In this document: positions 54,957-64,000 of the stretch, in pieces
Numbering within the stretch: position 1 is the stretch's first letter
How the letters are laid out: the number at the start of each line of letters is the position of its first letter
DNA from: Proteles cristata cristata
Taxonomy: Eukaryota; Chordata; Mammalia; Carnivora; Hyaenidae
Direction: 5' to 3'
NCBI GenBank assembly: GCA_017311185.1
Contig: JAESUZ010002610.1
Location: forward strand, 124,001-188,000
Length of the DNA: 64,000 bases
The notes under the pieces: generated by a model
Databases searched by the model: none
Seen by the model: the letters and a program-made list of their open reading frames with translations, nothing else
What the model was told of the DNA's origin: nothing
Translations under genes and position numbers: made by a program

Positions 54957-55994
54957 GATCTAACATTTCTTAGAGTGACTTAGCCTGGAGGGGAGGGAGG
55001 TTAAGGAATGGGGGAGGAGGCTTTGAAGGATGAAGGACTAAGGGTGAATCTTCAAACACAGAGGGACTGAAAAAGTTGTTTTATGGTCCCAAATTCTACT
55101 GGGGTTTTCCCCCCACCGCCTTCTTCAAGGAGCTGTAGTGATGGCAATGTTCCTTAATGACACACCAGTTTTACGCATTTTTAGAGCTCTAACTACTTAA
55201 TGTCTCATTAACCAATCATCTTGAGAATGAGAAAGAGCATTACTCCCAATTTTCAGATGAAGATTCGGCAGCCCAAAGAAGCTGTGACTACAATGCTGAA
55301 CCCTGGATGGAGCCACAGGGAAAAGCCAAATACGCCTTCTCAAAACAAGCATACGTGTGAGGCACCTCCCCCATACGTAGCATAACCCTGTCCTGTGGGT
55401 GCCTCCTGATCCAAGGTGTTCTCATGTTTTCTTTCTGTTTGACTTTAAGGCCATTTGACACAGACTGTTTTAAAAGTAGATCATTAAAAGGTCTGAATAA
55501 GAATTATAACCCACCACCTGGAACTTTCTAGTTAATTAAATGTTCCACGACAGGTCCCTGTGGGATGCGAAACCAGAAACCTATGCTTTGATCTAGCAAG
55601 GCTCCCTGAGACCACTGGTCTAGAAAGAGGATGAGCAGGATGGCGTCATGATTTTAGTGCCAGTGAGCATTATCCGGGGCTGGCCATCAGGCATGCACAT
55701 CGTCAGTTCTTAGTGTTTCCACTTGATGCGACTGAATCTGTCTCTGAAGTGAGCTAATCTCCACCCTATGCCCCCCACTTCTAAGGGACTCTTCCCCTGG
55801 GTTTGTGGTATGTACAAAGTGCCTGGTAAAGTTTAGTAAAGAAAAGTCAATCTGGTCCAGAAGATCTCTTTTCTCCGGATCAAAATATGCCTCTGGTGAG
55901 AGTGAATGGGAGTTGACTGGAAGGGAGCATGAAGAAGCTTTCTTTCGTCTGTATCTTGACTGAGGCAATAGATATATGGGTGGGCATAGTCATC
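54957..55994. other. Unique non-coding stretch
   Basis: No gene. The 93-codon minus frame at 55687-55968 has no recognisable domain and no flanking support. Confidence 0.5.
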
Positions 55995-56011
55995 AAAATT
56001 CAATGAACTAC

Positions 56012-56198
56012 GGGCGCCTGGGTGGCTCAGTTGGTTAAGTGTCTGACTCTTAATTTTGTCTTAAGACATGATTTCACGGCCATGAGGCCAAGCCCCGCAT
56101 CAGACCCCGCGCTGAGTGTGGAGCCTGCCTAAGACTGTCCCTCTCTCTCTGCCCCTCTCATACTCTCCCCAGCCCCCCACTCTCTAAAAGAAAAACAG
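56012..56198 (+). mobile_element. SINEC (feline CAN-SINE), shortened
   Basis: GGGCGCCTGGGTGGCTCAGT head, a variant A/B-box interval (TCTTAATTTTGTCTTAAGAC), CGCTGAGTGTGGAGCCTGCC body. TSD near AAATTCAATGAACTA / GAAATTCGCTGAACTA. Confidence 0.92.
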
Positions 56199-56827
56199 AA
56201 ATTCGCTGAACTAAATACTTCTTCAGATCTGTGTAAATTCTACCTAAATGTTAAAATAACCATATTGACATCTGAAATTGAACACGCTAAGATTTACTCA
56301 AGGCTGTGATGAAGTGTTTCGGGGCTGTGACTCTCATGCCACTTTATTAACGTGGCTTGAGACTGTGTTATGGTTTTTTTCCCCCAGCATCATCACATTC
56401 TTTGCCATTTATGGAATTGTGGCCAATGATAACTGCCAAATCTCTTAATTTTAGACAAGAAATAATAGCAGGTAGTGCTTCCCCAATCTGACTCTTATTT
56501 TGGTGGATACACAGCACAGCAGCAGGAATCTCCAGGATGACTGAGGCTATTTAAGGACGTCTTTGAGCTTTGGTGTGTGGAGAGAAACCTGGAAGCCTGA
56601 ACTTGGAATGAGACCTGGAGATCATGAGAGCCGGTCCCTCACTGGGCCCAGCAGCTCCTTTATAAACAGGTTCTCCCACAGGAGTCCTGCAAGAAATTTC
56701 TGCTCTGGTATGATGCTCCTTAGGGGCGTGACCTAGGTTGAGTTATTCTAAGAGGATTAACCAGAGACAGATGAAGTCAATTAGAGTAAAAGCATCACGC
56801 AGAAGCAGCAAACCAGGGATCAGACAT
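56199..56827. other. Unique non-coding stretch
   Basis: No gene and no repeat that I can name. Confidence 0.5.
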
Positions 56828-57092
56828 TGTGTAGCACAGGAGCTAAGAGCACAGATTTGAGCATCAGATTAGACTAGGATTGAACTCTGGCTCCCTTCCT
56901 TACTGACCATATGACTTTGGACAAGTCGTTTGACTTCATAGTGCCTCAGATCAGTTCATCTATAAAAGGAGTATGATTGTAGCACCTATCCCACGGAGTT
57001 CTGAGAATTCACTTGGCAAATATGTGTAAAGATCTAAAGGAGTGCTTGGCATTAAGTACTACTTCACTGGAAGCTATCATTATTATTTACAG
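56828..57092 (+). mobile_element. MIR, nearly full length
   Basis: CACAGGAGCTAAGAGCACAG, TTACTGACCATATGACTTTG, GACAAGTCGTTTGACTTCAT, ATCAGTTCATCTATAAAAGG and AAAGGAGTGCTTGGCATTAA: the best MIR of the window together with 59350. Confidence 0.85.
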
Positions 57093-57434
57093 CCTTACTC
57101 TCCTGAAATACCTCCTTTGTTTATCTAAGTTCTATTCATTCCTTCAGGGGCTACATATAGACCCATTTAGATAAACAAAGGAGTATTGCAGAAAGGAGCA
57201 CTACTTGGTAGTAATTCACACTTAAAAGGAAGAGAGGCTTGGCAGGTTTCATTAGCCACAAACTCCATAAATGGCAAGACTGTAATGAAGTTGCTGCTAA
57301 AAAAGAAAAAAAAAAGCTAATGCAACCTTGGGCCACATTAATAGAACCAGAAAGTTTAAATCAGAGGAATAACAGCCTCATGGCACTTTATACTGTTTAG
57401 AGTAAATAGTAACACAATTTAATTTCAGATATCA

Positions 57435-58910
57435 TTATTATTTTTAATAATGAGGCAGAATTTACATAGATATTAAGTACTTAATGTAATGAGTTTTGGT
57501 GACCATGTCCACCCATGTAACCATCACCCCAATCAAGATACAGAATATTCCTGTTACCCCTGAAAGTTTCCCCATGCCTCCTTCCAGTCAATTTCCATCC
57601 ATTCCCAGCCAAATCAACTAACTACTCTTATGATTTCTTTCACCAGTTTTGTCTGTTCTTAAACTTCACTTAAATAGAATCATTTAGGAAGTACTTCATT
57701 TTCCTGGCTTTTTTTCACTCACTATTCTGTTTTTGAGATTCTGTTTCATGTATTGCATTTCATTCATTCTTATTGCTAAGTATTATTCCATTTTCCATGC
57801 CACAATTTATTTACCCATTCCCTGTGGATTGATTCCAGATTGGGACTATTATGAATAAAGCTGCTATGAACATTCTCGTGAGCCTTTCTATGGACATGTT
57901 TTCATTTCGTTTGCATAAGGATCTAAGAGTGAAATAGGTGGACGTAGGCCTATCTTTATGAGGACCGGCAAACTAGTTCTCCAAGATGGTCCTACCATCT
58001 TATACTCCCACCAGCACTGTTCAAGCATTCTACTTGTTCTGTATTCTTGCCAACATCTGATACTGCCAGTCTTTCTGATGTTAGCTATTCTAGCAGCTGT
58101 GAATAGTATCTCACTGTGTTTTAACTTGCGTTTCCCGTAAGACAAATGATATAACCTCCTTACTGGTCACTTGTATATCTTCTTTTGTCAAGTATCTGTT
58201 CAAGTCTTTTGCTCATGTTTTCCATTGGGTTGTTTGTCTTTTATGATTGATTTGTATTAATCAATTTGTATTATTGATTTATATGTGTTGCAAATATTTC
58301 CTTCCAGCCTGTAGATTCCCTATTCATATTTGTAATAACATCTCTTCACAAAAAGAAAGATCTCATTTTGACAAAGTCCGATATATCCTGTTTTCCCTAT
58401 TATGATTAGTGTTTTTGGTGTCCTAATCTCTGACTAATCCAATTATAAAGATATTTTCCTATGTATTCTTCTTCAAGATTTCTGTTTAGCTTTCACACTA
58501 AGTCTATGATTTAACTCATTATTGATGTGTCCATGGAGTCAGGGTCAAAGTTCAAATTATTAACTAGTATATTTTTTTTCAACACCACCTGTTAAAAGGC
58601 CTTTCTTGTTGAATTTACTTCACATCTTTGTCAAAAATCAATTAGTTGAAAATGCATGGGTTTATTTGCAGACTCTTCTGTTTCACTGATCTATTTGTCT
58701 TTCTTTAGACCAGTATCATACACTCTTTGTTACTATAACTTTATAGTAAGTCTTGAAATTAGGGTGAGTCTTCCAACTTTGTTCTTCTTTTTAAATATTG
58801 TTTGGCCATTTTAGATCCTTTGTGTTTTCATATACATTTTGAATCAACTTGTCAATTACTTCAAATTAGCCTGCTAAAGTTTCAATTGGGATTGTATAAA
58901 TTACAGATGG
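57435..58910 (-). mobile_element. Old L1 fragment (L1M type), 3' UTR and ORF2 end
   Basis: Antisense L1 in order: CCATGTAACCATCACCCCAA (3' end), CTATTATGAATAAAGCTGCT, TATACTCCCACCAGCACTGT, CTTTTGTCAAGTATCTGTTC, TTGTCAAAAATCAATTAGTT and TTGGGATTGTATAAATTAC. About 1.5 kb, full of stops. The C-terminal ORF2 relic lies on the minus strand (open piece 57888-58145). No reverse transcriptase core. Confidence 0.85.
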
Positions 58911-58949
58911 GAGGAAGGAATATAGTTGTCATTGTAGCTATATAATGCC

Positions 58950-59095
58950 AACAATGAATCAGGGAGTTTAGAATTAGTCCCATTTCACAAATAGAGGACC
59001 CTCTGCTCCAAAAGACTTATTAAGTATCTGCTCAAGTATCTACAGCTAGTAAATCCCAGCCCAGGTGGGTCTAACCTTAAATCTCAGCTGCTTTT
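58950..59095 (-). mobile_element. MIR fragment
   Basis: AGTCCCATTTCACAAATAGA, then CTACAGCTAGTAAATCCCAG and CCCAGGTGGGTC: antisense MIR, diverged. Confidence 0.6.
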
Positions 59096-59349
59096 TTACA
59101 AGGCTGTCCAAAATTGGCCTGTAACCAGAGGAAGCACCAAGGGCATGGAAACCACGCCACATGAGAAATTGTTGGGAGAAATAAAGACTGCCAGCCTGAA
59201 GAAGAAAAGATAATAAGAAGGCATGATGGTTTACATGAAAATAACTGATGAATCATCATGGGAGAGACCCTGGGTACAAACTGTAAGGGGCCAATTTTGG
59301 TTCAAAATAAGGAAAAAACCTAAATGACTAGAAATGTCTTAGAGAGGCA

Positions 59350-59575
59350 GCAAAACTGGTGATTAAATGCACAGACTGTGGAAACAGGCTGCCTGAGCTC
59401 CAATCCCATCCCTGTCACTTACTAGCTGTGTGGCCTCGGGCACGTCACTTAACTTCTCTGTGTCTCAGCTTCTTCATCTGTAAAGTAGGGATAAAAATCA
59501 TGTTGGATCAATGGCCTAGTAATCATAAAGGACCCATGCCAGTATCAGGCATACAGCAGGTGCTATGTAAGGATT
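59350..59575 (+). mobile_element. MIR, nearly full length
   Basis: CTGAGCTCCAATCCCATCCC, TGTCACTTACTAGCTGTGTG, GCCTCGGGCACGTCACTTAA, CAGCTTCTTCATCTGTAAAG and CATACAGCAGGTGCTATGTA: close to consensus. Confidence 0.88.
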
Positions 59576-61421
59576 AATGGGTAGAACTCTGAGAAATGGA
59601 AGGGGCAATCTCACCAGGCAGTACATTCTAACTTCCTCAAAGTGTTCCAGAAATGTCTGAATTGCCATCTATTCTGGTAGCTGCAGAAAAGACACCTGCA
59701 TTATATGAAAGACTAGACAGTCTCTGAGGGTCTTTTTTTTTTTTTTTTTTTTTTTCAGTTCTAAAATCTCGTGACTCTAAGTCAATTCCTTCCCAAGTTA
59801 GGAAGGTAACAAATGACCACCCTCTTGCCTCCATCAATCAATACTTTCTCACTTTATTCAATCAGCAAGTGCCCAACCTGCTTGGAAACAAAAGCCTCTA
59901 ACCGATGTAAGGAAATCTAAAATCCCTCTGAGCCCTCAGTCACAAAACAAGACAGAGAGAAAGAAGGGCAGGACACCAAGAGGGTGGTTGGAATTCATTT
60001 GCTCATAACCTGAGTTGGGAGCCTCGCTGGAGTCTGGTTCGCCTGCTGAGATCTACCCAAGTCCACGGTGAGGGGAAGTGGCACTGTTCTGACTCAGAGA
60101 GAAGGGGTGGTTCTGTCCTCGGTTCCACATGGAGACTGTTTCTTCTCCAGCCCTGGTCTTCAAGGGTTTGTGATCTGTCAAAAGCTTGTCCCTCAAGTAT
60201 TCCCGCTGCAAACAAGGAAACAAGCAGCTTCCCTATGGGAGTCGTTTGGCAGATCCTTGAACCCTTTCCTGGGCATTTCTTTATCTTCAATGCCTGTGGG
60301 CCCCTAGTGTTTTCCCAGCCCCATTTCTTATTCATGACAGGCAGGAGGCTGCAAGCCTTAAAAACACTCTCATTCCTAAGTCCTCTGCCCTTCTCTCATA
60401 TTGCCTTTCATCCGCTGGCTCCATTTAAAACTGAGCTGCTTAATTAACTTCCCAGGCCATTTTAGGTGATTAAAGCTGTCCTTGCTCTGGAAGAGGCGGT
60501 TGCATTTCTCATAACCGTGGCAGTCAGAAACCATACTTGTCCCTCTTCATAGAGGAGATTCAATCTCAGCATTTTATGAGGTGCTCATTACAAGCCGTCT
60601 CTCCGAAGTCTGATGGCAAGCTGGAGAAGCTCCTCGAATTCAGGAACGAGGGGCCGTGGAAGGCCAGATGTCAGAAATATTTGACCTTTGAGCCATATGC
60701 TGCCATGTACCAGATGTGTCACCTTGAGCAATTCAGTTAATATTTTTCTGAGCCTCCCTCCTTCTTTGTTCAGGAGAAAAGGTGACAGACCAAGACCTCT
60801 AACGTTTACCTGTGCCTTACACTTCCTCTCTCGATGCATCAAAGAGACCCGGCAAACAGACACTGCAGATAGAATGTTCTGTAAACCATAAATGCCCTAA
60901 ACAGATATAAGCCTTGTTTAATGGGGCTGCCCTTGGCCACACTGGATGAATAAACCGGTAACAGTGCATGTTCTAGGGTAACAAATTGTGCATCGTCACC
61001 TAGGTCAGCCTGCTACATCTTCATCAGTTTCACGAGATCCTGAATTTTACCAGGTGCCAAAAGACACATCTCAAGTCAACATGGCTGCAGCCAGCTACAG
61101 CTGCTGGGAACATCCACTACAGGAAGGATTAAGGCAAGGACATAGAATCAAAAGATGGGAAGCCCAGGTTCCAGGTTGTACGGTATTATTAATTAGCTGG
61201 GGGATCTTCTCTGTATGTCTCATTCCCCATACTCTCCTACTGTATAGGGTTGCTGTGAGATAGAGTCTTCTATGAGAAATAACTTACTAAGTTATAAATA
61301 CAGGGGACAATATTATTATAATGGTTTTACGGATTCACCTGTGAAGAACCAGAGACCATTTCCCTATGGTTCAACTGAATCCAAAGCCAGCAAAATGGCA
61401 ATTGTAGCAAAAGAGTGTGAA
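59576..61421. other. Unique non-coding stretch
   Basis: No gene. A T23 run lies at 59733-59755. 61140-61300 and 60690-60770 are weakly MIR-like. The 110-codon minus frame at 60003-60335 is opposed by 79 codons on the plus strand. Confidence 0.5.
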
Positions 61422-61435
61422 TAAGCATTGTAACT

Positions 61436-61564
61436 TTTTTTTTTAATTCCGGTATAACATACAGTGTTAATATTAGTTTCAGGTGTACAATATAGTGATT
61501 CAACAATACTATACATTACTCAGTACTCATATGATAAGCATACTCTTAATCCCCTTCACCTACT
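61436..61564 (-). mobile_element. L1 3' end (carnivore type), antisense
   Basis: ATTCCGGTATAACATACAGT, GTTTCAGGTGTACAATATAG, TGATTCAACAATACTATACA and CTTAATCCCCTTCACC are the complement of the L1 3' UTR at 36.4 kb. TSD TAAGCATTGTAACT (61422-61435) against TAAGCATTATCACT (61565-61578). Confidence 0.82.
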
Positions 61565-61581
61565 TAAGCATTATCACTTTT

Positions 61582-61791
61582 TTAAAAATTTTTTCAAGAT
61601 TATTTATTTTTGAGAGAGACAGAGTGAGAGCATGAGAGAGACAGAAAAAGAGAGAGAAGCAGAATCTGAAACAGGCTCCAATCTCTGAGCTGTCAGCACA
61701 GAGCCTGAAGCGGAGCTTGAACTCATGGACCCTGAGATGATAATGGGAGCTCAAGTCGGACACTTAACTGACTGAGCCACCCAGGCGCCCC
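61582..61791 (-). mobile_element. SINEC (feline CAN-SINE)
   Basis: TTCAAGATTATTTATTTTTG, CTGAGCTGTCAGCACAGAGC, GACTGAGCCACCCAGGCGCC. TSD CATTATCACTTTT (61569-61581) against CATTAATCACTTCT (61793-61806). It used the right TSD of the neighbouring L1 as its own target. Confidence 0.94.
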
Positions 61792-61806
61792 ACATTAATC
61801 ACTTCT

Positions 61807-64000
61807 AGAAAGAAAAAGTTAAGCAAGCAAAGAGCCTTGATTTTGACCTCTAGTGTCAAAAAGAATAGGTTCATTTAAAGGCACAAAATACATATTGTTT
61901 GTATGGTTTCTTCCATGTAAGCTTGTCAAGGAAGGGAACTGACTCTTGCTGAGAGCCCATGACATGCCGAGCTCCATGATTTGGGGGACCAACTTACCAT
62001 CCAAACCTGAACGCTTATGAAAGTAAAGTAGACACGTTAACAATTAGGCAAGAACAACAAAGTGTACTGAACCTGTACAGGATGCACTGTTTCCCATCTC
62101 TGCACAGCTCATAGTAGAGCTCTACAGAGCTCCAAGGATAAGAGAATTGCTAATTTACACTTGAATTTTCCCATATGATGTGATAGTGTTATTCCATTCC
62201 AACCATATACGTTTGCCGTTCAGCTCTAATTTTAACATTGCAGAAAAACCCATTAGCTGCTACTGAGAAAGTTTCTTCACTAACTTGTGTGAGATGTTCT
62301 GAGCTGGGTCTGCAGGACTGCTGACCGAGACCTTGAACTGTCTACTTCCTAGTCAGCCTTGATCCGCTGGGCTCCACGGAAGTGCTTCAGCAGCTAATCT
62401 CAGAGCTCCCTTTATCCCTCTCCTGCACGATGCCCAAGTCCATGAGCGGATGAGCTCAGATCCCCTCCCAGAGAGAAAGGTACTATCAGGGTGGGGTAAA
62501 AAAAAAAATGTGCTTCCTGGTGGTCCCTCCACTGGCTGAAAATAGCAAGTTTTTATGCCACTGATTGAAATTCAAGTTAAAAATACCTATCTTTGTATCT
62601 TAACTTTGTGACCAAGGCCATTATTCAACTACTAACAGATGCTTTAGTCTCAAAATTGCCCCTTCCTCATCACAGCTGTCACCTCACCCTGGACATTAGG
62701 GCAGGCATATTACAAGCTGGAAGAGTGTGACAGAAGGAAAAACACTGAAGCAGGAGGGCATGAGTCTAGCCTTGCCACTCCTGTGCCATTCTTGGACTTC
62801 GAATTTCCTTCTTTCTACAAGGGAACAGTCTCACTACTCAGTGTTATCTTAAGAAACTGCCATGAAAATGAAATGTAATAATCCCTATGAAAACCCTTGG
62901 AAAACAACAGAAAGCTCTACACATACACTGGCAATGCAAATTTGCAGGTGAGAGGACAGCCACACAGAACACCAGAAGCTCCAGTTGTGAATTCTCCATT
63001 AACTGCAATTTGAACTCCTATACCCAGGCCCCTCTATGCAATCAGAAAGAAAAGCTTGCTCAGGAAGTAAGAATGGGGTCAGATGGATGGCCTGGAACAG
63101 AGAGAGGACCATGTTCCAGCTATAAGCAGCTGGAGAAGCACAGACCATGTTATCTGGATTTGAACAGCAATCCAAAAGGCTCTAGATGTACCATTATCAT
63201 GACATTTCGAGTTCATATTTTTCTACCATTAATGGGCTCCCTTTTCGGTCATTTCTCCAGTTTTTTTCCTCTATCCATAAATGTCTGAATTGAGTTTGGC
63301 ATAGATGCGTCAAGTAAACTTTAGGACCAAGGCCATGATTCCTGAAACTATGGGCAGTCCCACTGGAGAGCCCAGGGTGGGGGGCCTGGACTGGCGACCA
63401 GCCAAAGGATCCGTGTTCTAGGGCTGCTCCTCAACCATATTTTCATGTTTGGCTGAACTTGCTATCCCTGAATACCTCATGCACACTTGGTATATTTAAC
63501 AGAGTCTTCTTCAGATATACCTAGATATCTAGGGACAGTACATACATTTCTCTTAGCAAGTAGATACACGAATATTACTGTGGTTGACAGACTCCTAATG
63601 TGGCCACCAACAACTTCTCCCAACACTGTATGTGCATTCCACCCACACATCAAGAGGTGCAGTCCATTTCTGCTCCCTATGAGTCTGGGCTGCTCTTGTG
63701 ACTTACTTTGACCAACAGAAAAGTGCTGGAAATGATGTTTATTCCAGGACTCTTGGGTCCTAAGAGAACCGGCACCTTCTGCTTACTCCTTCTACCCAGA
63801 AGTCGGGCTACCCTGAAACTACCATGCTGTGAGGAAGCCCAAGCCAGACACAGAAAGAGATCATAAGGAGGAGCACGGAGGCGTGAGAAATGTGAGTGAA
63901 GCCTTCTTGGATCTTCTAGTCCAGCCCCACACAGTCAGCAGCTGCTAACGGCCAAATGAGCAGTCCCATTTGATACTACAAGGAGCAGAAGAATCACCCA
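61807..64000. other. Non-coding stretch to window end
   Basis: No gene. 62735-62880 is weakly MIR-like. 63560-63890 (TTTGACCAACAGAAAAGTGC, CATGCTGTGAGGAAGCCCAA) resembles a dispersed mammalian repeat that I cannot name. The 133-codon frame at 62887-63288 has no recognised domain. Confidence 0.45.

Noticed and set aside
59733..59760. T23 run followed by CAG as a splice acceptor
   Set aside because: No open exon or donor follows. Long T runs are common in such DNA.
62887..63288. 133-codon plus-strand open frame as a gene
   Set aside because: No recognisable domain or context; length is compatible with chance in 64 kb.
1..64000. CRISPR arrays, operons, bacterial or phage features
   Set aside because: Repeats are dispersed retroelements with poly-A tails and TSDs. 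There is no regular spacer pattern and no dense coding.

Overview
This window is vertebrate, mammalian nuclear DNA from a carnivore, most likely a cat-family (feliform) species. The main evidence is about 37 copies of a tRNA-Lys-derived CAN-SINE. Its head (GGGGCGCCTGGGTGGCTCAG, then a GGTTCGAGCCCC-like B box) and its body (GTGCTGACAGCTCAGAGCCTGGAGCCTG) match the feline SINEC type, not the canid one. Carnivore-type L1 3' ends and the usual ancient mammalian background (MIR, L2, MLT1 LTRs, MER5-like and Tigger-like DNA transposons) agree with this. Species assignment below feliform level is not possible by eye.

I find no protein-coding gene, rRNA, tRNA gene, CRISPR array or operon that I can support. 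All long open frames (the largest is 158 codons) are either relics of L1 ORF2 or chance frames in GC-rich or repetitive DNA. They have no family resemblance, no exon-like borders and equally long frames on the other strand. The window is best read as intergenic or deep-intronic DNA.

Layout. 0-15 kb: unique DNA with an MLT1A-type LTR, an L2, an L1 fragment, nine SINEs all on the minus strand, and a second MLT1 LTR split by two SINEs. 15-22 kb: MIR and L2 remnants, a MER5-like element and a 630-bp Tigger-like element with clear terminal inverted repeats and a transposase relic. 22.2-24.2 kb: a SINE next to a twin-primed (5'-inverted) L1. 25-33 kb: mostly unique, with L2 and a nested SINE pair. 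33-45 kb: the richest stretch, with 15 SINEs (mostly plus strand), an L1 3' end, two SINEs landed in series at one target, and a ~170-bp near-identical inverted duplication (35.26-36.07 kb) around a SINE. 45-54 kb: largely unique, with a GC- and CpG-richer block at 47 kb and a G-quadruplex-prone tract at 51.2 kb. 54-64 kb: a SINE carrying a (GT)33 microsatellite, an old antisense L1, MIRs, and an L1 followed by a SINE at one target site.

No genes work together here. The biology visible is the history of retrotransposition: three young-looking SINEs of one subfamily with near-perfect target-site duplications (TSDs), nested insertions that give relative ages, and a structural rearrangement whose breakpoint appears to lie inside a SINE. 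In SINE entries, plus means that the tRNA-like head is at the lower coordinate.
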